Source: Prevotella sp. (GTDB lineage Bacteria > Bacteroidota > Bacteroidia > Bacteroidales > Bacteroidaceae). Taken from it: a stretch of DNA of 10,640 bases. This document shows, piece after piece, positions 1-5,734 of the stretch (its first letter is position 1; each line of letters starts with the position of its first letter). The translations under genes were made by a program, and so were the position numbers. The DNA is taken from the NCBI GenBank assembly GCA_022511055.1, contig JAFLSH010000088.1, positions 1 to 10,640 of the forward strand, written 5' to 3'. The notes beneath the pieces were generated by a model, which worked only from the letters and a program-made list of their open reading frames with translations, was not told where the DNA came from and searched no databases.

Positions 1-236
1 AAGGAGTTAAGCCAAATGCTTTTCGGCTGAATTTCGGCGAAACTCCATGACTATTGGAGAAAAGTATGGGAGTTTTGAAAATTACTCCGTGAGTTTTGGG
101 CAAAACTCACGGAGTAATTTTTCTAAAGTGCCGCTTTTTTGTCGAAACTCACGGCGTTTTCGGGGTAAAAACGGTGCTTTTCCGGGGGAATTTCACACGT
201 TCCCATAGATGCCGCCGCGCGATGAGCGGCTCCGAC
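1..236. other. Intergenic region with degenerate inverted-repeat cluster
   Basis: No credible gene is seen here; the region lies downstream of the minus-strand operon that ends at 237. It is dominated by repeated variants of a short unit related to AAACTCACGGAGT: a direct copy at 40-49 (AAACTCCATG), an inverted copy at 66-76 (ATGGGAGTTTT), the two arms of the perfect palindrome at 78-121, and a further copy at 145-157 (AAACTCACGGCGT). A smaller stem, CTCCA/TGGAG, occupies 43-47 and 55-59. The open frame that runs through this stretch on the plus strand continues into the antisense of the 237-1805 gene and is judged spurious. Confidence 0.6.
78..121. repeat. Perfect 21-bp inverted repeat, probable bidirectional terminator
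   Basis: Positions 78-98 are the exact reverse complement of 101-121, separated only by GG at 99-100. In RNA this would form a 21-bp hairpin. Its AT-rich base gives U-rich runs on both strands: TTTTT at 118-122 reading plus, and TTTTC just past 78 reading minus. This suits a terminator for the minus-strand operon ending at 237, about 115 nt upstream in transcription. The length and perfection of the arms, and the related degenerate copies beside it, also fit a dispersed palindromic intergenic repeat. A terminator role is inferred. Confidence 0.7.
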
Positions 237-1805
237 TTACTTGCTGATGGACTTCACGGTCTTGCCGTTGGCATACTTCGTGATGTACAGGCCACCCTTC
301 TTCGGCGAGCTGACACGCTGGCCGCTGAGGTTGTAGACGGCCTTCTCGCCACGGTCGCCGGCGATGCTCTCCACGCCATCGGCCACTGCGGTGAACTTGA
401 TGGTGTAGGCGTGGCTTGACATCAGGTCGGCAGAAAGCACGAGAACGGTCAGCACATTGTCCTCCCTGACAGAGACAAAGCCCTTCGCCTCCTTGCCGTC
501 GACCACAAAGCTCGTCAGGTCGGCCAGCTCATCGGTCGTGGGCATCGTTCCGTCGGCAAAGCTGTACTCGTAGTCGTATGTGTCGGGAGCGAAGCCGGGC
601 AGTGTCACGCCGTTGACCGAGAGGTCAGACAGGCGTGAGTTGTAGATGAGTTCCACGTCGTCAAGGTACATCTCGTCGCTGCCAGTGCCCTGTCCGGCAT
701 CGGCGTTGGTGGAGAAGGTCACGAGAATGCCCTTCGGCAGCAGGCTCTCGTTGGTGTAGTAGAACGGCAGCACCAGTCTCTGCCACTCGCCGGTACTCTC
801 AATCGTGTTGCAGCCGGCCAGACCCACCACCACGCCGCTGTAGTCCGCATCGGCAGGCTCCTGATAGTAAGAGCCGTCGGTAATGACTGCTGACATTGTG
901 GCATACGGGTGTGCCTCGACCGGAGAGCCCTGCTGGAACTTCACCCACACGCTGATAGAGTCGGGCATGGCGTTCAGCACGGTATAGAAGGGGTCGCCGT
1001 TGGCATCGGTCTCCTCGCAGCTGAGGTCCAGGCAGGCATTGTTGCCCGTATCCGCGGCATCCATGGCGCCGGCGTTCAGCCGGCCCGTGGTCAGTGTGCC
1101 GTTGGCAACGGCAATGCCCATCACCATGCCCGACTTCAGCAGCACGCTCTTCGTGCCCTCAGAGCCCGGGCGGGTGTCGTCGCTGACAAACGTGTGGGGT
1201 ACGCCGCTGACCATGCCGGCCATGGCGCCCGCGCAGCTCATGAACGAGTGCCAGTTGTTGGGCTCGTCGCTGGTGACCGTGCCGCCCAGGAGTGTCGAAG
1301 CGCTGGCGGTGTGGAAATCCTCGAAACCGGCGTTGGGCAGCTGGAACTCGCGGCTGTCGAACACCACTTCCACGTCTTGCCCGACAATGGGCACAATGAT
1401 GTTGGCGGTGAGTACGTCGCCCTTGATGACTGCCTCCAGCTCAACGGGCACTTCGCCCAGCATGGGGCCCATCCACATGGGTACGCCCGGCGCATCGCCA
1501 GCCTCCAGCAGAATGTCCTGCTTCGTCACAAGCAGCAATCCGCCCTGGCCCTCAACGGCCTCGATGTCTTTCAGCACAATGTTGCCAACAGGCATGGCGT
1601 CAGTACCCTGCACCAAGATGAAGTTCTTGAGCGCCAGGCCGTACTTGCCGTCTTCCTGCTGGTCAAGCACCACCTGGGTCTTCGTGGGCTGTGCCACACT
1701 GCCGTCAATGACAACGGCCAACGTTCCGGGATAGGGAATTTCGGTTGCCGTGGCGCCCATCGAGGCTGCCAGCAGCATCATTGAAGTAAAAAGTTTTCTC
1801 ATCAT
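237..1805 (-). CDS. Secreted calycin-like / PCMD-domain protein with C-terminal sorting-like tail
   Basis: This is a 522-residue envelope or secreted protein, last gene of a three-gene operon. A signal peptide covers about residues 1-20 (hydrophobic core, ATA|TE cleavage region). Residues about 22-150 are a beta-rich segment resembling the Bacteroidetes calycin-like domain. Residues about 155-388 resemble the PCMD (putative carbohydrate metabolism) family: they start LPNAGFEDFH, contain GSEGTKSVLLKSG and close with MYLDDVELIYNS. Residues about 391-472 look like a cadherin-like or Ig-like sandwich (LSVNGVTLPGF). The last 40 residues (VYNLSGQRV, then GGLYI) resemble the short C-terminal tails common on exported Bacteroidales proteins and distantly like type IX sorting domains. 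Tandem ATGs at 1805 and 1802 leave the start ambiguous by one codon; upstream is AT-rich without Shine-Dalgarno. Glycan binding is a family-level guess. No catalytic motif is seen. Confidence 0.85.
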   Translation of the reverse strand: MMRKLFTSMMLLAASMGATATEIPYPGTLAVVIDGSVAQPTKTQVVLDQQEDGKYGLALKNFILVQGTDAMPVGNIVLKDIEAVEGQGGLLLVTKQDILLEAGDAPGVPMWMGPMLGEVPVELEAVIKGDVLTANIIVPIVGQDVEVVFDSREFQLPNAGFEDFHTASASTLLGGTVTSDEPNNWHSFMSCAGAMAGMVSGVPHTFVSDDTRPGSEGTKSVLLKSGMVMGIAVANGTLTTGRLNAGAMDAADTGNNACLDLSCEETDANGDPFYTVLNAMPDSISVWVKFQQGSPVEAHPYATMSAVITDGSYYQEPADADYSGVVVGLAGCNTIESTGEWQRLVLPFYYTNESLLPKGILVTFSTNADAGQGTGSDEMYLDDVELIYNSRLSDLSVNGVTLPGFAPDTYDYEYSFADGTMPTTDELADLTSFVVDGKEAKGFVSVREDNVLTVLVLSADLMSSHAYTIKFTAVADGVESIAGDRGEKAVYNLSGQRVSSPKKGGLYITKYANGKTVKSISK

Positions 1806-1819
1806 GTTCGTTTTGTTTG

Positions 1820-2599
1820 TTATTTTAATTTATAGGTTACTCCAAGTGTTCCGTATATGGGGTAGAGTGTCTGCTCTATGGTCTTGAACGAGCTGCGGTG
1901 AATGCCGCTCAGCCCCCACTTCAGGTCGGCAAAAGCCCCCCACCGGCTGCCAATCTGCCAGTCTGCGCCGAGGTCGAGACCCGCCTGAAGGCGGCGCATC
2001 TCGCCGCTGAAGTCGAAAGTGCCGCGCGTGTCGTCGGTGTTGCCCATCTCTATCTTCTCGCCCGTGGGAGTCACGCGCCGCAGGTAGCCGTCGTAGACAT
2101 AGCCCTCAAACGCCCTCGATGCCACGTAAGACAGGTAGGGGCCGCACTTCAGCATGACTTTCTCGCCGAGGCTGAGTGTCGCCAGCACAGGTATCGTCAG
2201 CACCCACTCGTCGCACTCCGTCACAAGGTTGCCCGTGTAGTAGCCCTCTATCTCGTCGCCGCCCTTTGTCATCATCATGGAATAGTTCTTCACGGTGGCA
2301 TCCACCTCCATGGCCTTGCGCTCATAGTGCAGACCCGCCAGTATGCCCCATTGGGGCGCTCCCGTCAGCACGCCCTGCAGAGAGGTCAGCCGCTTGTGGG
2401 CATCCACGCCAAGCGCCAAGTTTGCCTTCGGCGTGTAGTGGTTCAGACTTCGTATGGTGGCGGGCATGCCCACAGGGGTCGTTCCGCCGATGCTATAGCC
2501 CAGCCGGGCGGTGTATTCCACGTCGGCCAGCCAGCTTTTCGCGCCGGCCGCCATGGTCGCTGCGGCCAGCAATATGGTCAATATCGTCTTACGCATCAT
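1820..2599 (-). CDS. Outer-membrane beta-barrel protein (small porin-like)
   Basis: The gene encodes a 259-residue protein with an N-terminal signal peptide (about residues 1-20, AAGA|KS). The mature part shows alternating hydrophobic and polar strands rich in Gly, Tyr and Trp, for example the segments around 84-92, 131-160, 204-232 and 247-259. The C-terminus YPIYGTLGVTYKLK is the kind of final beta strand expected for recognition by the Bam machinery. This fits the small outer-membrane beta-barrel (PorT/OMP_b-brl type) families abundant in Bacteroidetes; a specific substrate cannot be read from sequence. Its ATG at 2599 overlaps the TGA of the upstream lipoprotein gene by 4 nt (ATGA), so translational coupling is likely. 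A second ATG follows immediately at 2596. The neighbouring operon genes suggest a role with surface-exposed PCMD proteins, which is inference. Confidence 0.8.
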   Translation of the reverse strand: MMRKTILTILLAAATMAAGAKSWLADVEYTARLGYSIGGTTPVGMPATIRSLNHYTPKANLALGVDAHKRLTSLQGVLTGAPQWGILAGLHYERKAMEVDATVKNYSMMMTKGGDEIEGYYTGNLVTECDEWVLTIPVLATLSLGEKVMLKCGPYLSYVASRAFEGYVYDGYLRRVTPTGEKIEMGNTDDTRGTFDFSGEMRRLQAGLDLGADWQIGSRWGAFADLKWGLSGIHRSSFKTIEQTLYPIYGTLGVTYKLK

Positions 2600-3756
2600 T
2601 CTGTCGATTCACAAATTATCTCCACCTTGTCTACATACAGCGTACTGCCTATGGCGCCCTGGAAATAGGCACCGCCCGTGCTTGAAGAGAACACCACCGT
2701 GAGGCTGTAGCCGAATGTGTCGAGTGTCTCCTGGTCAAGCTCCTGCCCGCCGTAGTCAAACTCAAGCTCAAACCTGGTCCACTCGGCGGCGGGCTTCATC
2801 TCGGGCAAGATGGCCTTCGCCACAATCTGCTCGCTGGTCTGCACATTGTCACCGTAAAGCACCACGGGATTGCCGTCGGCATCGTGGTTTCTGAACAGTA
2901 TGGCGTATATGGCACCCTCATCGGTGCGCCCCTCCTCTACGTTGCCGTATCGGTCCTGGAACGTGTCGCCCGGAGCATACTTGTAATAGCCTGTGAACTT
3001 CGTGGGCTTCTTGTCGAAGGGCTGGCCGAACTGCGTACTCCGCAGCGCGTTGGTCAGAGCCGACTCCGTGACAAAGTTGCCTATGAACAGATTGCCCGCG
3101 GCCATGGGCATCTTGACCATGGCGGCTATGGCGCCCGTCTTTCTGGTGGTCAGCTTCACGCCCTTGCCCTCGTAGCCCTCGTCGACTGACACCGTGGGGT
3201 AGTCGTCGGGCGCGGCCGATGAGTTGCTGATGGCAAAACCGCCGTTGCCCGAAGCCCAGATGTTGGCCTCCGTGCCGTCTTCCCTCAGTTCGCTCCAGAT
3301 GTAGTACTTCAGGCTGCCGGTAGACCAGGAGACGTGTTCAAAATCGTAGTTGATGGTGTCGCGCGTGGTGCGGTGTTCCTCTACGAACTCCACCCGGTAT
3401 GTCCGCTGCCAGTTGCCGTCTTCAGAGGTCACGGTGTAGGTCAGCGGCCCGCGGCTGAAGTCGCGCTCCGTGCCACTGGCAGGCGTGAGCGCCGCACCCG
3501 CCGTCACGGCAAACTGCGGTGCCAGGTGCGCCCTGTCCGTTCCGGCCTTCACCTTGAACGTGATAATGCTGTCGGCCGAATAGACATTGCTGATAATGGT
3601 GTCGCTGAGATTCCAGACACACTCCCCGGGGCGGTCGTAGTGAATCCACGCCCGCTCAATGTCGCACTCGGCATTGAGCGGCTCGTCTTTGAAACACGCC
3701 GTCATGGCCATGCAGGCTGCGGCCACCAGAAGCAGATACAGGCTCGTTTTTCTCAT
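2596..3756 (-). CDS. Surface lipoprotein with C-terminal PCMD-like domain
   Basis: The gene encodes a 386-residue lipoprotein, first in the operon. Residues 1-20 are a lipoprotein signal ending in MTA before Cys21, the predicted lipidation site. The following FKDE places acidic residues just after the cysteine, as in the Bacteroidetes lipoprotein export signal that directs lipoproteins to the outer face of the outer membrane. Residues about 30-126 form a beta-rich Ig-like region ending TYRVEFVE. Residues about 135-384 resemble the PCMD domain: they start INYDFEHVSW, contain EGYEGKGVKLTTRKTG and end LYVDKVEII, parallel to motifs in the operon's third gene. These domains are proposed to bind carbohydrate, but none is experimentally assigned here. 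The ATG lies about 31 nt downstream of a TAACTTTG promoter box at 3788-3795. Confidence 0.85.
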   Translation of the reverse strand: MRKTSLYLLLVAAACMAMTACFKDEPLNAECDIERAWIHYDRPGECVWNLSDTIISNVYSADSIITFKVKAGTDRAHLAPQFAVTAGAALTPASGTERDFSRGPLTYTVTSEDGNWQRTYRVEFVEEHRTTRDTINYDFEHVSWSTGSLKYYIWSELREDGTEANIWASGNGGFAISNSSAAPDDYPTVSVDEGYEGKGVKLTTRKTGAIAAMVKMPMAAGNLFIGNFVTESALTNALRSTQFGQPFDKKPTKFTGYYKYAPGDTFQDRYGNVEEGRTDEGAIYAILFRNHDADGNPVVLYGDNVQTSEQIVAKAILPEMKPAAEWTRFELEFDYGGQELDQETLDTFGYSLTVVFSSSTGGAYFQGAIGSTLYVDKVEIICESTE

Positions 3757-3787
3757 TGTCGTCTAATCAAAATGCAGACTTCCGCTG

Positions 3788-3795
3788 CAAAGTTA
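3788..3795 (-). promoter_or_regulatory. -7 promoter box for the lipoprotein/PCMD operon
   Basis: Read on the minus strand this is TAACTTTG followed by CAG, an exact match to the Bacteroidetes -7 consensus TAnnTTTG. It lies 31 nt before the ATG at 3756, which predicts a leader of about 25-30 nt. No good TTTG -33 element is seen 19-21 nt upstream, so the core promoter is only half supported. Confidence 0.5.
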
Positions 3796-3893
3796 CGTCG
3801 CACCGGGCTTTATCGTGTCGTCTGTCAGCTGAAATTCACCTACAATTCGGCTTTCAAGAAAACTTATTACCCGATATTGAGTTTTTAAAAGTG

Positions 3894-3901
3894 CAAAATT
3901 A
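3894..3901 (-). promoter_or_regulatory. Alternative distal -7 box for the lipoprotein operon
   Basis: The minus strand reads TAATTTTG followed by CAC, a second TAnnTTTG match about 137 nt upstream of the lipoprotein start. No clear -33 TTTG is seen. In this AT-rich DNA it could be chance; if used, it would give a leader of roughly 130 nt. Confidence 0.3.
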
Positions 3902-4011
3902 CAAAAAAAATGTAAGGTTTTCTTGCCTTTCCCGCTCCATTTAACAATTTTTTGTTTTTTATTGCCAAACAAACCAGCCCGCCAGAAAGCGGAAAATGCC
4001 ACAGGAGAAGC

Positions 4012-4049
4012 AAAAAAAAGAGTCCCAACACTTCACAGTGTCAGAACTC
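4012..4049 (-). terminator. Rho-independent terminator of rhaD
   Basis: On the minus strand, GAGTTCTGACACT (4049-4037) and AGTGTTGGGACTC (4032-4020) can form a 13-bp stem, including three G-U wobbles, capped by a GUGA tetraloop of the stable GNRA class. Eight uninterrupted T residues follow (4019-4012). It sits about 59 nt past the rhaD stop codon and separates rhaD from the lipoprotein operon in the same direction. Confidence 0.85.
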
Positions 4050-4107
4050 CAAAACAATCATTGATACTAATTGTTAAAATGCAATTATATGTAGTCAGTA
4101 GTTGTTT

Positions 4108-4917
4108 TTATCTCGGCAGGTTGAAGGCTTTTGTCATCTCAGCCATCTGCTCATCACTCATGCCCTCAGGCTCAAAGCCCATGGCGCGCGAGTTGATGTA
4201 TATCTTTGCGCTCTTCGAAAGCACGTCTATCTGGTCAAAGGCATCCATCACGTCTAAGCCCTTGGCAAAGACACCGTGCTTCTCCCACATCACAACGTCA
4301 TAGTCCTCAAGCTCCTTCAGCGTGGCATCGGCCAGCTCGTTGCTGCCGGGCAGGGTGTAAGGCACAATGCCCAAGCCTAACGGGCAGAAAGCCTTCGTCT
4401 CGGGAATCATCGACCAGAGAATGCGGGTCAGCACATCCTTGCCCAAGAACTCGCGCTTGTGGCTCATGGCCACCAGCTCTATGGGGTGCGTGTGAACGGT
4501 TGCCTTGTAGTCGCTGCCACTCTCGATAAGGTGGGCGTGAACGGTGAGGTGCGAAGGCAGCTCGCTGGTGGGCATCACGGCATTGTCGGCGATAATGACA
4601 TAAGAGGCACAGTCGTCTAAGATGCGAATGACCGAGCCGTTGTCCATAGGCCAGCGCGCCAAGTCGCGCATGCGCTTGCCCGTACCCTTGCAGTAGAAAT
4701 AGCAGCCTTTCAGGGCCGGCAGCGTAACGCCAATCTGCTTCACGTCGCTGATGGCCGGCAGCTGCCGCATCTCGTCGTCGGCATAGGCGGTGACATTGAC
4801 CGTAATGTTTCCGCCATTACGCTCTGCCCAGCCATTCTGCCACAGATAGCCTGCCACTTCCGCAATCTTGTCAATCTCGGCCTTCAACCCGGAACGGCCT
4901 TCCAATATACTCTTCAT
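4108..4917 (-). CDS. rhaD: Rhamnulose-1-phosphate aldolase
   Basis: This class II zinc aldolase splits L-rhamnulose 1-phosphate into dihydroxyacetone phosphate and L-lactaldehyde, the last dedicated step of L-rhamnose catabolism, in the cytoplasm. The 269-residue product matches the usual length (E. coli about 274). Visible motifs are the N-terminal GGNIT loop (35-39) that helps bind phosphate, the PTSEL motif with probable catalytic Glu119, zinc ligands His142 and His144 in VHTHP, and His214 in EKHGV. I chose the ATG at 4917 (MKSILEGR). An in-frame ATG at 4929 is only about 10 nt past the promoter box, and the frame's extension to 5073 would read through the promoter and touch the divergent gene. 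No rhamnose kinase, isomerase, transporter or regulator gene lies in the window, and the terminator at 4012-4049 suggests a single-gene transcript. Confidence 0.93.
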   Translation of the reverse strand: MKSILEGRSGLKAEIDKIAEVAGYLWQNGWAERNGGNITVNVTAYADDEMRQLPAISDVKQIGVTLPALKGCYFYCKGTGKRMRDLARWPMDNGSVIRILDDCASYVIIADNAVMPTSELPSHLTVHAHLIESGSDYKATVHTHPIELVAMSHKREFLGKDVLTRILWSMIPETKAFCPLGLGIVPYTLPGSNELADATLKELEDYDVVMWEKHGVFAKGLDVMDAFDQIDVLSKSAKIYINSRAMGFEPEGMSDEQMAEMTKAFNLPR

Positions 4918-4939
4918 AGGTTTGTTCATTTTTACGGTG

Positions 4940-4947
4940 CAAAGATA
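4940..4947 (-). promoter_or_regulatory. rhaD -7 promoter box
   Basis: The minus strand reads TATCTTTG followed by CA, an exact TAnnTTTG match. Predicted transcription start is near 4936, giving a leader of about 19 nt to the ATG at 4917. No TTTG -33 element stands at the standard distance, which suggests activator dependence. A perfect dyad abuts the box on its upstream side. Confidence 0.6.
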
Positions 4948-4963
4948 TACCGAAAAATCGGTA
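4948..4963. promoter_or_regulatory. Perfect dyad in the rhaD core promoter (possible operator)
   Basis: TACCGA (4948-4953) and TCGGTA (4958-4963) are perfect inverted repeats around AAAA. The dyad fills the space immediately upstream of the rhaD -7 box, where a bound protein would block or reshape RNA polymerase contact. Operator function is inferred from position and symmetry only. Confidence 0.45.
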
Positions 4964-5008
4964 CGAAGCCATAAAATATGATTTAATGACCACGATTTAT
5001 GATTTTTT

Positions 5009-5026
5009 AATTGATTTATATCAATT
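5009..5026. repeat. Perfect 7-bp dyad in rhaD/5076 divergent region
   Basis: AATTGAT (5009-5015) and ATCAATT (5020-5026) are perfect inverted repeats around TTAT, midway between the two divergent promoters. In AT-rich DNA a chance origin is possible, but it is one of three dyads within 95 bp. Confidence 0.4.
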
Positions 5027-5027
5027 T

Positions 5028-5042
5028 CATGCTGAAAGCATG
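5028..5042. promoter_or_regulatory. Perfect dyad at the -33 position of the 5076 gene promoter
   Basis: CATGCT (5028-5033) and AGCATG (5037-5042) are perfect inverted repeats around GAA. The dyad ends 20 nt before the -7 box at 5063-5070, so it occupies the place of the missing -33 TTTG element. A regulator site is plausible. Confidence 0.4.
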
Positions 5043-5062
5043 CAAAATTCAGAAGAAATTCG

Positions 5063-5070
5063 TACCTTTG
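5063..5070 (+). promoter_or_regulatory. -7 promoter box of the 5076 gene
   Basis: TACCTTTG followed by CA is an exact TAnnTTTG match. It ends only 5 nt before the ATG at 5076, so a transcript starting at the usual distance would be leaderless or nearly so. No -33 TTTG is seen. Confidence 0.55.
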
Positions 5071-5075
5071 CACAC

Positions 5076-5699
5076 ATGAACGAAAACCTGCAACAAACCA
5101 AATGGCCGGCTAACGTCATACTGGCCGATGCCGACTACATAGACCGGGTGGCATTTGACCTCATCGTCAACTTTGAGCGCATGATTGGCCGCCCCATCCC
5201 CAAGGCTGACCTGGCGCGCTGGATAGACTGCGTGGCGCTCGACGGCGGCATGCGCGAAAAGACCGAGACCGACACGCAGGAGACCATGGTGGCGCTCATC
5301 CACAGCAAGGGAAAGAAGCGGCTCGACCACTTCGTGCCTGATGACTTTGAACAACACCTGAACGGCATGGCGTTCAACGACAGCTTGGGCGAGTTCACGC
5401 TGTCGGCGTTCCCGGTCGAGGAGATGGTGAGCCTTGAAGACTTCTTTGCCGATGCCCTGCAAATGATTTGCGCCCAGCCAGAGGTGCGCCGCATCATGGT
5501 CATCCCGAATGCCGAGGATGAGCGCGTGTATTATAAGGTACGCGAGGTGCTGCGCAACGCCGACAATGAGAAGTGTGTCACGGTCTTTGCCATGCAGCCC
5601 CAGACCGGCGGCCGTTTCCAGCAGGAAATACTCGGCTACTCGCTCATGGCTGCACTGGGCATCCGCTCAGAGGAGATACACCCTCAGGAATCCTTATAA
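5076..5699 (+). CDS. Conserved Bacteroidales cytoplasmic protein of unknown function (DUF6621-like)
   Basis: The gene encodes a 207-residue soluble acidic protein with no signal peptide or membrane segment. From memory it resembles a Bacteroidales-restricted family annotated DUF6621; I could not verify this. Conserved-looking blocks are ANVILADADYIDRVAFDLIV near the N-terminus (12-31), RPIPKADLARWIDCVALDGG (39-58), and the C-terminal half RRIMVIPNAEDERVYYKVRE (138-157) to EILGYSLMAALGI. Alternating strands and helices suggest an alpha/beta fold, and Asp18 and Asp20 follow the first strand, but no catalytic motif is certain. I chose the ATG at 5076 over upstream in-frame ATGs at 5040 and 4986 because those precede the promoter box. 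The dehydrogenase gene begins 35 nt downstream, so the two are probably cotranscribed. Confidence 0.8.
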   Translation: MNENLQQTKWPANVILADADYIDRVAFDLIVNFERMIGRPIPKADLARWIDCVALDGGMREKTETDTQETMVALIHSKGKKRLDHFVPDDFEQHLNGMAFNDSLGEFTLSAFPVEEMVSLEDFFADALQMICAQPEVRRIMVIPNAEDERVYYKVREVLRNADNEKCVTVFAMQPQTGGRFQQEILGYSLMAALGIRSEEIHPQESL

Positions 5700-5734
5700 A
5701 AACCGCTATAAACCCTAAAAAGAAAACAGAAAAG

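Larger units (their letters stand above)
3757..4107. other. Intergenic region between rhaD terminator and lipoprotein operon
   Basis: No convincing gene is present. This 351-bp, very AT-rich stretch contains the rhaD terminator (4012-4049) and two minus-strand promoter boxes for the lipoprotein operon (3788-3795 and 3894-3901). It also has a weak 5-bp AT hairpin AACAA/TTGTT with a T run at 3943-3960. Between rhaD's stop and its terminator is a 6-bp inverted repeat AACAAT/ATTGTT at 4053-4058 and 4070-4075. A 69-codon minus-strand frame (4002-3793) overlaps the promoter boxes and has the Lys/Phe-rich composition of translated AT-rich spacer, so it is not called. Confidence 0.6.

Noticed and set aside
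78..121. CRISPR repeat or attachment site reading of the palindrome
   Set aside because: There is no regular spacer-repeat array, cas gene, integrase or tRNA nearby. The neighbouring copies are degenerate and in mixed orientation.
909..1784. Long plus-strand open frame (291 codons) antisense to the calycin/PCMD gene
   Set aside because: Its product is His/Arg/Ala-rich with no domain, signal or promoter, as expected for the shadow of a GC-rich gene. The opposite strand has a clear signal peptide and domains.
3793..4002. 69-codon minus-strand open frame upstream of the lipoprotein gene
   Set aside because: It overlaps two promoter boxes, has AT-driven composition and no recognisable features.
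3923..4303. Plus-strand open frame of 126 codons entering rhaD antisense
   Set aside because: It begins in AT-rich spacer, crosses the rhaD terminator and then runs antisense to conserved rhaD codons.
4918..5073. N-terminal extension of rhaD to 5073
   Set aside because: The extra residues would be encoded by the AT-rich promoter region, including the TATCTTTG box, and are absent from the aldolase family. The MKSILEGR start gives the family length.
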